NCBI GenBank assembly: GCA_019695035.1
Contig: JAIBAU010000008.1
Span: 43,166 to 107,165 of the forward strand
DNA from: Caulobacteraceae bacterium
GTDB lineage: Bacteria; Pseudomonadota; Alphaproteobacteria; Caulobacterales; Caulobacteraceae
DNA length: 64,000 nucleotides
Reading direction: 5' to 3'
Part shown: positions 33,172 to 42,238 of the stretch, in pieces
Numbering within the stretch: the first letter of the stretch is position 1
Layout of the letters: every line of letters begins with the position of its first letter
Position numbers and translations under genes: made by a program
The notes under the pieces: generated by a model
What the model was told of the DNA's origin: nothing
The model's input: only the letters and a program-made list of their open reading frames with translations
The model's database searches: none

Positions 33172-33272
33172 GCCGACGCCTCGCCCAAAGGTGAATCCGT
33201 TGGGCGGGACGTTAGGACGGGAATCTGGAAAGTGGAAACCGCTTTTCGCGGTTATCCCGGCTTAGTTCGCGT

Positions 33273-33509
33273 TCAGTGCGCCTGCGGCTTGCTGCGCAGC
33301 AGGAACCAGCCCAGCACCATCACCACCACGAAGCCGAACGCGCCGGTGAAGAAGCCCATCGGGGTGCAGAACCAGATGGTCAGCAGCACCAGGGACGCGG
33401 CGATCAGCAGCGAGCCCCACTTGGACAGGCCCATGAACAGCGAATAGGTCGCCTCCTGCTCCGAGATGTCCATCTCGCCGCGGTGGTACTCGTGCTTGCT
33501 GTCGGCCAT
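33273..33509 (-). CDS. aa3-type cytochrome c oxidase subunit IV
   Basis: The 78-aa protein begins with a soluble acidic lead (HEYHRGEMDISEQEATYSLFM). Two hydrophobic stretches follow: GSLLIAASLVLLTIW and GAFGFVVVMVLGWFLL. The H-x-G-x-MDI-x-EQ-x-T(Y)xxF(M) start is the signature of the bacterial aa3 COX IV family, a small accessory subunit of the terminal oxidase. The catalytic subunits are not in this window. Confidence 0.88.
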   Translation of the reverse strand: MADSKHEYHRGEMDISEQEATYSLFMGLSKWGSLLIAASLVLLTIWFCTPMGFFTGAFGFVVVMVLGWFLLRSKPQAH

Positions 33510-33595
33510 GGCCGGCGCTCTCCGGAGGGGGTGTTCGAATTGGCGCGGACTATAGCCATGCGCGCGGCGGGCTCAAGGGCGTCTTGGGGCCGGCG

Positions 33596-34792
33596 CTAGC
33601 GCCAGGGCCGCGACAGGCTCAGCCGGCGGTTCCAGCCCGCCGCTTCGGTCTCCGCCTCGGCCACGGCCAGTTCGACGGCGTCCTGCCAGTAGGCCGAGGC
33701 CGCCGGCTCGATCAGGAAGGGCCACAGGGCGGGGCGCTCGTCCATGGTCCCCCCCGCCGACAGGAACTCGGTCCACTTGCGCGGGAAGGCGGCCGGGTCG
33801 GCCTCGCGCCGGGCCAGCAGGGCCAGGGCGGTCAGGCGCGCAAAGGCGTAGGTCCAGGCGGAGCCCGGCGCCCGGGTCAGGACCGGATAGGCGCGCCAGC
33901 CGTCGCCCTTCTCGGCCCGCGCCGCGCGGAGCCCCGCGGTCTGTTCCACGATGCGCAGCCACACCGCATCGTCGGGGCGGCCGCGGGAGACGATCTCGAA
34001 CCGGTGCAGCATGACGTGCCGCAGGATGACGTCGGCGAGATTGCGCCGCCGCCAGGCCATCAGCCCCTGCCGCTCGACGTCCCCCGCCCGCGCGATCAGC
34101 AGCCGCAGGGTCGCCTGCTCGTTCACCGCCGCCGCGGTTTCGGCCAGGGCGGGGCGAGGATCGCAGGCCATCACCCCCAGCGGCCGGCTGAGCATCTGGT
34201 GCGCGGCGTGCCCCATCTCGTGCGCCAGGGTCAGCACGCTCTTCAGCGACCCGTCGTAGTCCAGCCGCACATAGGGCCCGCGGTCGCCGGCCGGGTGGGT
34301 CAGGGGCGAACCGGGGTGGCGCGCGTGCACGCGCTCCTCGCGAAAGGTCCGGTCCACGGCCTGGCCCGCCGCCGGCGCCAGCGACCCGGCCGCCTCAACC
34401 ACCAGGGCGCGGGCGTCCTCCCAGCTCCACTGGCGCGTCACCGGATGCGGATCGGGCCGGCCGGCGGCGATCCACAGGTCGGCCCCCCGCATGGCCACCT
34501 GGGTGCAGAGGGCGTCGACGCCCGGGGCCGGGCCGGGCGGCGGCGGATCGGCGACCTTCGACCGCAACGCCACCGCATTGACCCGCTTGTGCAGCGCGCC
34601 CTCGTTGCGGCCCCCGTCGTAGAGGGTGCCGAAGGCGTGCAGGCGGGCCAGCAGGCTGACCGCCCGCGGGTGGTCCGCCCCCGACTCCAGCAGCACGCCG
34701 GCCTCGGCCAGATCCTGGTCGATCTGCGGATCGTCGCGGCCCTTGTAGAGGCCGCTCAGATTCCAGACTGGAAGGTCCGAGGCGTTGATCAT
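33596..34792 (-). CDS. M3 family (oligoendopeptidase F-like) metallopeptidase, compact form
   Basis: The zinc site HEMGHAAHQ lies near residue 200 and the third ligand Glu in VNEQATLRL about 25 residues on, so the active site is intact. The N-terminus LPVWNLSGLYKGRDDPQ matches the start of PepF-type enzymes. The YVRLDYDGSLKSVLTLAHE lead-in and later HRFE and YPVLT segments also fit. At 398 residues it is about 200 shorter than typical PepF. The missing part is in the middle of the N-terminal helical region, not at either end. ATG 34792 follows a non-homologous extension. It is divergent from tacA. Confidence 0.82.
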   Translation of the reverse strand: MINASDLPVWNLSGLYKGRDDPQIDQDLAEAGVLLESGADHPRAVSLLARLHAFGTLYDGGRNEGALHKRVNAVALRSKVADPPPPGPAPGVDALCTQVAMRGADLWIAAGRPDPHPVTRQWSWEDARALVVEAAGSLAPAAGQAVDRTFREERVHARHPGSPLTHPAGDRGPYVRLDYDGSLKSVLTLAHEMGHAAHQMLSRPLGVMACDPRPALAETAAAVNEQATLRLLIARAGDVERQGLMAWRRRNLADVILRHVMLHRFEIVSRGRPDDAVWLRIVEQTAGLRAARAEKGDGWRAYPVLTRAPGSAWTYAFARLTALALLARREADPAAFPRKWTEFLSAGGTMDERPALWPFLIEPAASAYWQDAVELAVAEAETEAAGWNRRLSLSRPWR

Positions 34793-34964
34793 CGCGCGGG
34801 AAGAGTGGCGGCATATCCTTTCCCGCCGGTTCACCGACGCCGTCCGGAACTTAAGAAAGCATAAGGGTCCCACTAACCCGATCTTCACCCGACCGTCCTA
34901 AAACGGGTCATGCAACGACCCGGGCCGACAGATGTCCGGGCGCTCATGGTGGACGGTGTTTCAA

Positions 34965-36419
34965 ATGGCCAAGACGGTCCTGGTCGTCGACGACGACCCG
35001 ACTCAACGACGCTTGATCCAGGCGGTGCTGGATCGCGAAGGCTACCAGGTGCTGCATGCCGAGAACGGGCGCGAGGCGCTCGACCGGCTGCAGCAGGGGG
35101 CCAACGTCGATGTGGTCCTGCTCGACCTGGTCATGCCCGGCCTGTCCGGCATGGACACGCTCAAGGAAGCGCGCGCCTCGGGCGTGCGCGTGCCCTTCGT
35201 GGTGCTGACCGCCACGGGCGGCATCGACACGGTGGTGAAGGCCATGCAGGCCGGCGCGCAGGACTTCTTCGTCAAGCCGGCCAGCCCCGAGCGCATCCTG
35301 ATCTCGATTCGCAACGCCCTGCAGACCGGCGACCTGGTCGCCGAGGTCGATCGCCTGAAGAAGCACACCGCCGGCCGCACGGGATTCGACGATCTGGTGG
35401 GCTCATCGCCCGCCATGACCATGGTCAAGCGCCTGGGCGAGCGCGCCGCGCGCAGCTCCATCCCCGTGCTGATCCTGGGCGAGAGCGGCGTCGGCAAGGA
35501 GATGATCGCCCGCGCCGTGCACGGCGACTCCGACCGCGCCGGCCGCCCCTTTGTGGCCGTCAACTGCGGCGCCCTGCCCGCCAACCTCGTGGAGTCGATC
35601 CTGTTCGGCCACGAGAAGGGCTCCTTCACCGGGGCCACGGACAAGCATCTCGGCAAGTTCCAGGAAGCCAACGGCGGCTCGCTGTTCCTCGACGAGGTCG
35701 GCGAACTGCCGCTGGACATGCAGGTCAAGCTGCTGCGCGCCCTGCAGGAGCGCGAGATCGACCCGGTCGGCTCCAAGCGCGCCGTGAAGGTGGACGTGCG
35801 CATCATCGCCGCCACCAACCGCGACCTGTCCAACGCCGTGGCCGAAGGCCGCTTCCGCGAGGACCTGTTCTATCGCCTGAACGTCTTCCCGCTGGAGGCC
35901 CCGGCGCTGCGCGAGCGGCGCGAGGACATCCCGGCGCTCGTCGAGCACTTCGTGCGCCGCTTCAATGTCGAGGAGGGTCGTCGCATCGTCGGCGCCACGC
36001 CCGAGACCCTCGCCCTGCTCCAGGCCTACGACTGGGCCGGCAACGTGCGCCAGCTGGAGAACGCGGTCTATCGCGCCATCGTGCTCTGCGACGGCATGTA
36101 CCTGCAGCCGCACGACTTCCCCTCCATCAGCGGCGTCGCCGCGCCGATGCCGCAAGCCGCGCCCCGCGAGGCCGCCCCGCCGCCCGCCGCCAGCGCCACG
36201 GCCTTGCCCGGCGCCCCCGACGCGCCGGTCCGGTTCCTGGACAACGCGGGCCACCTGCGCACCCTCGAGGAGGTCGAGCGCGACCTCATCCAGCACGCCA
36301 TCGACGTCTATGCCGGCCACATGAGCGAAGTCGCCCGCCGCCTGGGCATCGGCCGCTCGACGCTGTACCGCAAGGTGCGCGAACAGGGCATCGACGTGGA
36401 TCTGAAGGACGCGGGGTAA
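34965..36419 (+). CDS. tacA: Sigma-54-dependent response regulator, TacA-like
   Basis: The 484-aa NtrC-family activator has a receiver domain with acidic pocket DDD near 9-11, phospho-acceptor Asp54 (LLDLVMP) and Lys near 105 (FVKPAS). The AAA+ domain follows, with Walker A GESGVGKE near 172, the sigma-54 loop GSFTGA near 219 (A to S against the common GAFTGA), and Walker [11 protein letters not shown] Fis-type [20 protein letters not shown], lies near 455-473. In Caulobacter TacA drives stalk and staR genes downstream of the ShkA-ShpA phosphorelay and is itself CtrA-activated. ATG 34965 is chosen; ATG 34932 in frame adds 11 residues. Confidence 0.85.
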   Translation: MAKTVLVVDDDPTQRRLIQAVLDREGYQVLHAENGREALDRLQQGANVDVVLLDLVMPGLSGMDTLKEARASGVRVPFVVLTATGGIDTVVKAMQAGAQDFFVKPASPERILISIRNALQTGDLVAEVDRLKKHTAGRTGFDDLVGSSPAMTMVKRLGERAARSSIPVLILGESGVGKEMIARAVHGDSDRAGRPFVAVNCGALPANLVESILFGHEKGSFTGATDKHLGKFQEANGGSLFLDEVGELPLDMQVKLLRALQEREIDPVGSKRAVKVDVRIIAATNRDLSNAVAEGRFREDLFYRLNVFPLEAPALRERREDIPALVEHFVRRFNVEEGRRIVGATPETLALLQAYDWAGNVRQLENAVYRAIVLCDGMYLQPHDFPSISGVAAPMPQAAPREAAPPPAASATALPGAPDAPVRFLDNAGHLRTLEEVERDLIQHAIDVYAGHMSEVARRLGIGRSTLYRKVREQGIDVDLKDAG

Positions 36420-36423
36420 TTGG

Positions 36424-36475
36424 CCTTCTCCCCTCGCGGGAGAAGGTGTCCGCGAGAGCGGACGGATGAGGGGGC
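36424..36475. repeat. Double-hairpin intergenic repeat
   Basis: The arm CCTTCTCCC at 36424-36432 pairs with GGGAGAAGG ending at 36446. Directly after it GTCCGC (36448-36453) pairs with GCGGAC (36458-36463), and GGATGAGGG follows. This order of two palindromes plus a GGATGAGGG tail is a common dispersed element in alphaproteobacterial genomes. Here it separates the convergent tacA and dctA genes and may also terminate them. Confidence 0.7.
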
Positions 36476-36490
36476 GGGAGCCGCCCTCGC

Positions 36491-37843
36491 CTAGTCCGCC
36501 TTGCCGCCCACGGCCAGCAGGTCGTCCATCTCCACATCCGTGTGCGCCCGTGGCCCGCGCTTCAGCTCTTCGCCGAGCCGCTCGCGATCCAGTTCCCCCT
36601 CCCAGCGCGCCACCGCCAGCGTCGCGACCCCGTTGCCGACCAGATTGGTCAGCGCGCGGCATTCGCTCATGAAGCGGTCGATGCCCACGATCAGCGCCAG
36701 GCTCAGCATCGGAATGTCGGGCACGATGGCGAGCGTCGCGGCCAGGGTGATGAACCCCGCCCCCGTCACCCCGCTCGCGCCCTTGGACGTCAGCATGGCC
36801 ACGCCGACGATCGCCAGCTGTTCACCCAGGTCCAGATGCACGCCCGACGCCTGGGCGAGGAACAGGATGGCCAGGGTCATGTAGATGTTGGTGCCGTCCA
36901 GATTGAACGAATAGCCGGTCGGGATGACCAGGCCGGTCACCGACCGGGAAGCGCCCAGGCGCTGCAGCTTCTGCATGATCTGCGGCAGCACGCTCTCGCT
37001 CGACGAGGTGCCCAGGACGATCAGCAGCTCGTCACGGATGTAGGCGATGAAGCGGAAGATGTTGAAGCCGACGACCCTGGCGATCAGCCCCAGCACGACC
37101 ACCACGAACAGCGCCGCCGTGACGTAGAAGCAGCCGATCAGGAAGCCCAGGTTGACCAGCACGCCCAGTCCGAACTTGCCGATGGTGTAGGCCATGGCGC
37201 CGAACGCCCCGATGGGCGCCAGCCTCACGATGATGCCGATGATCGAGAAGAACACCTTGCCGGCGTCGTCCAGGAAGTGGGCCACCCTGGCCCCGAAGGC
37301 GCCGAGGCGGGTGCAGGCGAAGCCCGTCAGGATGGCGATCAGCAGCACCTGCAGGAGCGCCCCTTCCGCGAAAGGCGTGAAGAAGCTGGTCGGGATGATG
37401 TCGAGGAGGAACTTCACGATGGTCATGTCGTGGGCCTTCTCGGCGGCCTCGGTGATGGAGGCGATGTCCTTGGCCGACGCCGCCCCGTGGAAGCCCGCCC
37501 CCGGCTGCAGCAGGTTGCCGACCGCCAGCCCGATCAGCAGCGCCAGGGTGGAGACCACCTCGAAGTAGACCAGGGCCTTGATCCCGACGCGCCCGAACTT
37601 CTTCATGTCGCCCATGTGGGCGATGCCCGAGGCCACGGTGACGAAGACCACCGGGGCGATGATCATCTTGATCAGGGCGATGAAGCCGTCGGCGAGCGGC
37701 TTCAGCTCGACGCCGAGGTTCTTGCCCGCCGGCAGGCCGGCCAGGGCCCCCAGCTCGACGCCCCAGAAACCGACCGCGACGCCCAGGGCGATACCGATCA
37801 GCACCTGGACGTAGAGCAGCTTGAGATATCGGAATAGGATCAT
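36491..37843 (-). CDS. dctA: C4-dicarboxylate/cation symporter, DctA-like
   Basis: The 450-aa inner-membrane carrier is of the DAACS family, which takes up succinate, malate and fumarate with protons or sodium. It shows the start [18 protein letters not shown], the serine-rich hairpin [30 protein letters not shown] and the [13 protein letters not shown] loop. All belong to the substrate and cation sites. ATG 37843 has GGAGG 6 bp upstream; the longer ORF to 37900 is therefore not used. C-terminal residues after 415 are charged and cytoplasmic. Confidence 0.92.
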   Translation of the reverse strand: MILFRYLKLLYVQVLIGIALGVAVGFWGVELGALAGLPAGKNLGVELKPLADGFIALIKMIIAPVVFVTVASGIAHMGDMKKFGRVGIKALVYFEVVSTLALLIGLAVGNLLQPGAGFHGAASAKDIASITEAAEKAHDMTIVKFLLDIIPTSFFTPFAEGALLQVLLIAILTGFACTRLGAFGARVAHFLDDAGKVFFSIIGIIVRLAPIGAFGAMAYTIGKFGLGVLVNLGFLIGCFYVTAALFVVVVLGLIARVVGFNIFRFIAYIRDELLIVLGTSSSESVLPQIMQKLQRLGASRSVTGLVIPTGYSFNLDGTNIYMTLAILFLAQASGVHLDLGEQLAIVGVAMLTSKGASGVTGAGFITLAATLAIVPDIPMLSLALIVGIDRFMSECRALTNLVGNGVATLAVARWEGELDRERLGEELKRGPRAHTDVEMDDLLAVGGKAD

Positions 37844-37905
37844 GGCCGCCTCCCCAGCGGGGGCGAGACTTGGCCGTTTCGCACTATCCGTCGAGGACAT
37901 TTCGC

Positions 37906-38268
37906 ATGGCGATGTCGACCGCGAAGACCGTGGACGCCTACCTCGCCGAAGCCGACCCCGCCCGCCGGCCCTGCCTCGAGAAGCTGCGCGCCGCAGCCCG
38001 GGCCAACCTCCCCGGCCACCTCGAGGAGATGATGTACGGCATGCCCTGCTACACCGTGGGCGGCGAGAGCCGCTTCTCCTTCGCCAGCCAGAAGCAGTAC
38101 ATCTCGCTTTACGGCCTGCGCGGCTCGGCCGACGCTCTGGGCCTCGCCGCCGCGGGTGCGCTGGACGGCAAGGGCTGCATGCGATTCAGGAAGCCCGAGC
38201 AGGTCGACTTCGAGCTGGTCGAGCGGCTGCTCCGACACCGCGGCGCCAGCGGCGACGCGGGCTGCTGA
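37906..38268 (+). CDS. DUF1801 family protein
   Basis: The 120-aa product has the DUF1801 pattern: [28 protein letters not shown], then [15 protein letters not shown] and [16 protein letters not shown]. Members are small alpha/beta proteins related to the YdhG/YjhA fold, with unknown function. ATG 37906 has GAGGA 8 bp upstream; a second ATG six bases later is possible. It ends 4 bp from the convergent gene at 38273. Confidence 0.82.
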   Translation: MAMSTAKTVDAYLAEADPARRPCLEKLRAAARANLPGHLEEMMYGMPCYTVGGESRFSFASQKQYISLYGLRGSADALGLAAAGALDGKGCMRFRKPEQVDFELVERLLRHRGASGDAGC

Positions 38269-38272
38269 CGCC

Positions 38273-38812
38273 TCAGGAGCCGGGACGCGCCAGATGGTGG
38301 TCGTAGCTGACCACCCGCGCCAGCTTCCACACCCCGCCGTCGTTCTTCCAGACGATGATGAACTTGCCGGTTTCGGTCATTTCATCGGGCTTGCCCGGGG
38401 TCAGCCGGTAGAAGCGGTGTTCGCCCATGGTCATGGCGCCGTAGTTGTTCAGCACATAGACCCTGACCGACCCGGGCACGAGCTCGCGGCGGGCGGCGAA
38501 ATCCACGCCGGTCTTCACCCGCTCGCAGTGACCCCTCAGATCTTCGGCGAAGGCGTCGCCGCTGGCCGTCACCAGCCCGCCCTTGTCGTGGAAGAACTCC
38601 ATGTCGTCGGTGACCATGGCCCGAACCGCTGCGACGTCACAGCGGTCGAAGAAGGCGGCGAACAGTTCCGCATCCCGCTGCTCCAGCGTCGCAGTCAGTT
38701 CCGGCGACGCCGGCGCGGCCCCCTCGGTCTGGGCGCGGGCGGTGAGCTGGGTGAGCAAGCTGACCGCCAGGATGGCGGTGGTGGTCAGGACGGCGGCGGC
38801 GAGGCGGCGCAT
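38273..38812 (-). CDS. Exported SnoaL/DUF4440-like protein
   Basis: The 179-aa product has a signal peptide (MRRLAAAVLTTTAILAVSLLTQLTARA) and an NTF2-like cone fold. A helical start LEQRDAELFAAFFDRCD is followed by the DDMEFFHDKGGL strand, and the end GKFIIVWKNDGGVWKLARVVSYDHH is classic for DUF4440/SnoaL-like proteins. The fold binds small ligands or acts as an isomerase, but no catalytic residues can be assigned. Periplasmic location is inferred. Confidence 0.82.
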   Translation of the reverse strand: MRRLAAAVLTTTAILAVSLLTQLTARAQTEGAAPASPELTATLEQRDAELFAAFFDRCDVAAVRAMVTDDMEFFHDKGGLVTASGDAFAEDLRGHCERVKTGVDFAARRELVPGSVRVYVLNNYGAMTMGEHRFYRLTPGKPDEMTETGKFIIVWKNDGGVWKLARVVSYDHHLARPGS

Positions 38813-39104
38813 GTCGGGCTCCTTGGGCAGGCTCCTGAAGCCTACCTAGACGCCTGCCCGCGAACCGCCGAGTTTCAAATCGGTCATGTGCGCGCCCCTG
38901 GCGCGGGCCCGGCCTCCGAGGGAGCGGGATGGGCGGGGGCGGCATGGCCCGGAACCGTCCTCGGCGGCGGCGCTCGCGCTCGACGGCAGGGCCGGCCACA
39001 CCCTGTGTTTCAACAGGTGGATTGACGCCTGTTACATTTGCGCGGCTACTCCGTTGCTTGCGCGCATGCACTGACCTGCGCCTACAGGCATTTGGGGGAT
39101 CGCC
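38813..39104. other. Intergenic region, 292 bp
   Basis: This is the divergent promoter region for the genes at 38812 (minus) and 39105 (plus). It contains no credible ORF. TTTGGGGGAT just before 39105 provides the ribosome binding site of the acidic protein gene. I see no other clear signal. Confidence 0.5.
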
Positions 39105-39947
39105 ATGAAGAGAATCGGAGCCTTGGCCGCACGGGCGGTCGTATCCCTGTCGGCGCTGCTGATGGGCGCGACGCCGTCGGGCGCGGCCTACGCCAGCCCG
39201 CACAACAGCCGGGTGATCTCGCCCGCACGGGTCGCCGCGCTGATGACGTCGGCCAAGCTGCACACCAAGTCGATGAAGCGGAAGGGCGCCTACTACGTGG
39301 TCTCCGCCACCGGGCGCAGCGGCAACGAGCTGCAGGTCGTCGTCGACGGCCGCAACGGCAAGATCATCGGCGTGGACGTCGTGCGCTGGGCGCCGGGCGC
39401 CAAGCGGGTGAAGCGCGGCTCACGGGGCAACACCTTCACCGGCGATGTCTACGAGTTTGGGGTCAGCCTGGCCCCGGCGGTGCTCGCAGGCTGGACCGCG
39501 ACCACCTGGACCGGCGGCGGCGGCGCCTGGGTCGAGGTGACCTACGAGACCGTCAGCTGGACCGAGGTCACCTACGAGACCACCATCACCGAGGTCACCT
39601 ACGAATCCTACGTCGAGGAATACACCGAGACCTACGGCGAAAGCCTGGAGGTCTCCACCGAGTCCTACGAGAGCGAAGAGGTCTCCATCGAGGAGTCCTA
39701 CGAGGAGACCTACTCGGAGAGCATCGAGGAGAACGTCGACGAGGCCGATGACGCGGACGACGCCGACGGCGGCGATGACGGCGACGACGGCGACGACGGC
39801 GATGACGGCGACGACAGCGATGACGGCGACGACAGCGACGACGGCGAGGATGACGACGGCGGCGATGACGGCGACGACAGCGAGGATGACGACGGCGGCG
39901 ACGACGGCGGCGAGGACGACGGGGGTGATGACGACGGGGGCGAGTGA
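39105..39947 (+). CDS. Secreted PepSY-like protein with Tyr/Glu repeats and acidic Asp-Gly tail
   Basis: The 280-aa product has four parts. A signal peptide (about 1-30) is followed by a small domain at about 36-95 ending ELQVVVDGRNGKIIGVDVVRW, resembling a PepSY-type strand. A repeat region at about 143-210 comes next, with EVTYE at 144, 154 and 163 and further YES/YEE units. The C-terminal 70 residues are almost only Asp and Gly (with Ser and Glu), encoded by a 9-bp GGCGACGAC-type tandem repeat. The net charge is extremely negative. The tail could bind calcium or other cations, but it lacks the GGxGxDxLx nonapeptide of RTX proteins. Location is periplasmic or surface; function unknown. Confidence 0.7.
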   Translation: MKRIGALAARAVVSLSALLMGATPSGAAYASPHNSRVISPARVAALMTSAKLHTKSMKRKGAYYVVSATGRSGNELQVVVDGRNGKIIGVDVVRWAPGAKRVKRGSRGNTFTGDVYEFGVSLAPAVLAGWTATTWTGGGGAWVEVTYETVSWTEVTYETTITEVTYESYVEEYTETYGESLEVSTESYESEEVSIEESYEETYSESIEENVDEADDADDADGGDDGDDGDDGDDGDDSDDGDDSDDGEDDDGGDDGDDSEDDDGGDDGGEDDGGDDDGGE

Positions 39948-40102
39948 GGCCTGACCGATCGGCGAGGGCCCCGCATGGGTCCTCGCCGGCCCTCCGACGC
40001 GGGGACGTCCGGGTGTTCATCGAGCCGGCGGCCGAAACCGAGGCGCCGGCGATGCGATCCCTCGAACCCAAAAGCGGTCTCATCAGACCGTGTTTTCGCG
40101 CC

Positions 40103-40128
40103 TTTTTCAGCGCTAACTGACTGAAAAA
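40103..40128. terminator. AT-rich hairpin between convergent genes, possible bidirectional terminator
   Basis: TTTTTCAG (40103-40110) pairs with CTGAAAAA (40121-40128) around a 10-nt loop, in the most AT-rich stretch of the locus. It lies between the acidic protein gene (ends 39947) and the convergent gene at 40184. The stem has few GC pairs, so its strength is doubtful. Confidence 0.45.
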
Positions 40129-40183
40129 TAAAAACTCTTTACCTTGGACGACGGATCAGCCGACGATTCCGGGATGAGCCATC

Positions 40184-40549
40184 TCAGTCCGGTTTGGCCG
40201 GCCCCTTGCGGCCGCCCCGGCGCGGCGGGAAGCCGCGCGCCTCGCCCTTCGCCTTGGCCGTGATTTCCTTGAGCTTTCGGCCCTGCATCATGGACAGCGG
40301 CGCCGACAGGTCGCCCTTGTCGGCGTCCCCGAAGGCGCGGCCGTAGGTCTTGATGCGCTCGGCCACCGACCCCAGGAACTCGTCCTCCCAGTCCGACAGC
40401 TTCACCCCGGTCCGCGCCGCGATCCGTTCCGCCTTCTTCAGCGCATTGATGGCGGCCTTCTTCACCCGCTCGCGCGCAAGGGCGGCAGGGTGCTTGCCGG
40501 GCTTTGACGGTTTCGCCGGTTTGCCCGGTCTGGGTGGCTTTCGCTGCAC
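40184..40549 (-). CDS. Small basic conserved hypothetical protein
   Basis: The 121-aa product has a Pro/Lys-rich N-terminus (PGKPAKPSKPGKHPAA). A helical core follows (KKAERIAARTGVKLSDWEDEFLGSVAERIKTYGRAF), then a basic tail. The LSDWExEFL...V-x-ER-x-KTYGRAF pattern is one I associate with uncharacterised alphaproteobacterial proteins; no function is known. Its basic ends suggest nucleic-acid contact, which is only an inference. It ends the pair begun by gapR, 14 bp downstream of it. Confidence 0.75.
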   Translation of the reverse strand: MQRKPPRPGKPAKPSKPGKHPAALARERVKKAAINALKKAERIAARTGVKLSDWEDEFLGSVAERIKTYGRAFGDADKGDLSAPLSMMQGRKLKEITAKAKGEARGFPPRRGGRKGPAKPD

Positions 40550-40563
40550 CCGGTCAGGCTAGA

Positions 40564-40839
40564 TCAGATTTCGCCGATGGCCGACAGGTAGAGGTCGAGG
40601 ATGGCCTCTTCCTCCTGGCGCTTGGCCTTGTCCTGCTTGCGCAGGCGCACGACCTTGCGAAGAATCTTGGTGTCGAAGCCCTCGCCCTTGGCCTCGGCCA
40701 TCACTTCCTTGATGTCCCCGGCGATGGCGGCCTTGTCCTCCTCGAGGCGCTCGATGCGCTCGATGATGGTCTTCAGGCGGCCCTGGGCGGTGGCCGTCAT
40801 GACGTCGGGGTGGGAGGCGAAGGCGGCGTCGTCGGCCAT
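40564..40839 (-). CDS. gapR: Nucleoid-associated protein GapR (DUF2312)
   Basis: GapR binds overtwisted, AT-rich DNA ahead of replication and transcription and helps gyrase and topoisomerase IV. It is essential or near-essential in Caulobacter. The 91-aa product shows the DUF2312 core, [39 protein letters not shown] and [14 protein letters not shown], along its whole length. ATG 40839 (MADDAAF) gives the family size of about 90 residues. Extensions upstream are non-homologous. The short gene at 40184 follows on the same strand. Confidence 0.93.
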   Translation of the reverse strand: MADDAAFASHPDVMTATAQGRLKTIIERIERLEEDKAAIAGDIKEVMAEAKGEGFDTKILRKVVRLRKQDKAKRQEEEAILDLYLSAIGEI

Positions 40840-40960
40840 GGCGGGCTGGCTCCGGAAAGGCAGGGAACAGTCCCGGACTGCTAACCATGCCGCCGGCGCC
40901 CGCTCAACCACCGCGCCCCGCTTAAGCAGGGGAGTGCGGCGCGCCGGCTGTGGATAAGGC

Positions 40961-41197
40961 TCAGGCGATGCGCAGCTGGGCGATCTCGCCGGTCAGGCCC
41001 TGGGCCAGCAGGCGCACCTGCCCGCCCTCCGCCCGGACCTTCTCGGTCAGGCGCAGGGCCGCCTCCTCGGCGTCCACGCGGTACGGGAACCGGCCCCAGC
41101 GCTTTCCGTCGACAAGGATGCGCCAGCCGTCCGGAAAGTGGACGATGGTGAATTCGGTGATCGGCGGCGACGCGGTGGGCGACTCGGACTTTGACAC
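40961..41197 (-). CDS. Small conserved hypothetical protein
   Basis: The 78-aa product starts at GTG 41197, with GGGGAA upstream. It has a short Ser/Thr/Pro-rich lead, then a compact domain: [35 protein letters not shown]. The strand-turn-strand and helix pattern, with DGKRWGRF, resembles small DUF2188-like folds, but I cannot assign a family. The longer ORF to 41293 overlaps the rpmJ terminator and is unlikely. Confidence 0.6.
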   Translation of the reverse strand: MSKSESPTASPPITEFTIVHFPDGWRILVDGKRWGRFPYRVDAEEAALRLTEKVRAEGGQVRLLAQGLTGEIAQLRIA

Positions 41198-41295
41198 TGC
41201 TGTTCCCCGGCTGGACCGCCCTAAACTCGCGAGCGGGCGGCTGGCTCCATGAACCCCGTTGTTATCGGTTTCACGACGGTCCGGTCGCGGCATGG

Positions 41296-41325
41296 AAAAA
41301 GCCGCGGCCCTTTCGGACCGCGGCT
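41296..41325 (-). terminator. Rho-independent terminator of rpmJ
   Basis: On the minus strand a 10-bp stem (41324-41315 with 41310-41301, one wobble) closes a GAAA loop. UUUUU follows at 41300-41296. It lies about 40 bp after the rpmJ stop. Confidence 0.9.
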
Positions 41326-41366
41326 CTGAATTCCTTCGAGGGCGGTCCGGCGACCGCCTCCCCGTC

Positions 41367-41492
41367 CTAGCCCTGGCGGGCCTTGAAGCGCGGATCGGTC
41401 TTGTTGATGACGTAGACGCGGCCTTTGCGGCGCACGACCTTGCAGTCGCGGTGGCGAGTTTTCAGCGACTTCAGCGAGCTGCGGACTTTCAT
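41367..41492 (-). CDS. rpmJ: 50S ribosomal protein L36
   Basis: The 41-aa product [20 protein letters not shown] to RFKARQG is the alphaproteobacterial L36. Only one cysteine remains, so the C-C-C-H zinc ribbon of the E. coli protein cannot form; this is the zinc-independent version. L36 is a small late-assembly protein near the 23S rRNA domain II/V junction. ATG 41492 is the natural start. The gene stands alone with its own terminator. Confidence 0.96.
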   Translation of the reverse strand: MKVRSSLKSLKTRHRDCKVVRRKGRVYVINKTDPRFKARQG

Positions 41493-41671
41493 CGTCTTCG
41501 ACCTTAAGAAAACAAACGCCGCCCTTCGCCATTCCGGCGCCGAGCGGTGCGAGCGCGGGGGTATAGGCGCCGGGATCGCCGGAGTCAACGCCCGCGGCCC
41601 CTTCCCGCGGCGGCGAAGCGCGCTAGGCTGGTCCCGCCCCGGGCGAACGGCCGGCCGCTGGAGACGAGTCC

Positions 41672-42163
41672 ATGTTCCGCAACCTGCTTATGGCGACGGC
41701 GCTCGCCCTCCTGGCCGGCTGCGGCCGGCCCGCCGCCGAAAAGGAGCTCGCCCCGCCGGGCTCCGAGCCCCAGACCGAAGGCTCCCCCGCGCCTGCCGCC
41801 CGGCCCCACGACTGGCGCATGGTGGAGCACGGGGGATCGGCGGACCTGGACTTTGGCGACGGGGACTGGGCCGAGGGCGAGAGCGACTTCCACCTTTCGT
41901 GCCTGCCGGGCTCGGGCAAGGTCGAGGTGAGCTGGGAGGGCGAGCCCGGCCCCGCCACGGTCGGCGCCGGCGCCGCCGAAGCCGCCTGGCGATCCGGTGA
42001 CAGCGTTCCCGCCGACCATCCGGTGCTGAGGGCCCTGCGCGGCGGCGAGAGCCTGAGGGTCGGCGCGCAGGGAGCTTCGGTCCCGCTGGTCTCGACCGCC
42101 GCCGGCAAGGCCGAGGTCGAGACGTTCTTCGCCTACTGCGCGCGTCCGGCGGCGGCCGGCTGA
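41672..42163 (+). CDS. Hypothetical lipoprotein
   Basis: The 163-aa product has a lipoprotein signal with lipobox LLAGC (Cys near residue 18), then a Pro/Glu-rich linker. A globular part contains [33 protein letters not shown] and ends [12 protein letters not shown]. The two later Cys could pair. No family is recognised; the lipobox implies outer- or inner-membrane anchoring. It precedes the lytic transglycosylase gene by 75 bp, which may indicate a shared envelope role. Confidence 0.75.
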   Translation: MFRNLLMATALALLAGCGRPAAEKELAPPGSEPQTEGSPAPAARPHDWRMVEHGGSADLDFGDGDWAEGESDFHLSCLPGSGKVEVSWEGEPGPATVGAGAAEAAWRSGDSVPADHPVLRALRGGESLRVGAQGASVPLVSTAAGKAEVETFFAYCARPAAAG

Positions 42164-42238
42164 ACGCCCGGACGGCCTTAACGAAAATAGCAGCCTTGTG
42201 ATTGAAGCTCAGCCGCTCGGGCGGTTAGGCTGCGACCC

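Noticed and set aside
39595..40083. Arg/His-rich open frame antisense to the acidic protein
   Set aside because: It is the reverse reading of the Asp-Gly repeat. Signal peptide, domain order and ribosome site support the plus strand only.
40880..40890. CtrA half site CTAACCAT before gapR
   Set aside because: A single seven-of-eight half-site match in a 121-bp gap is expected too often by chance to report.
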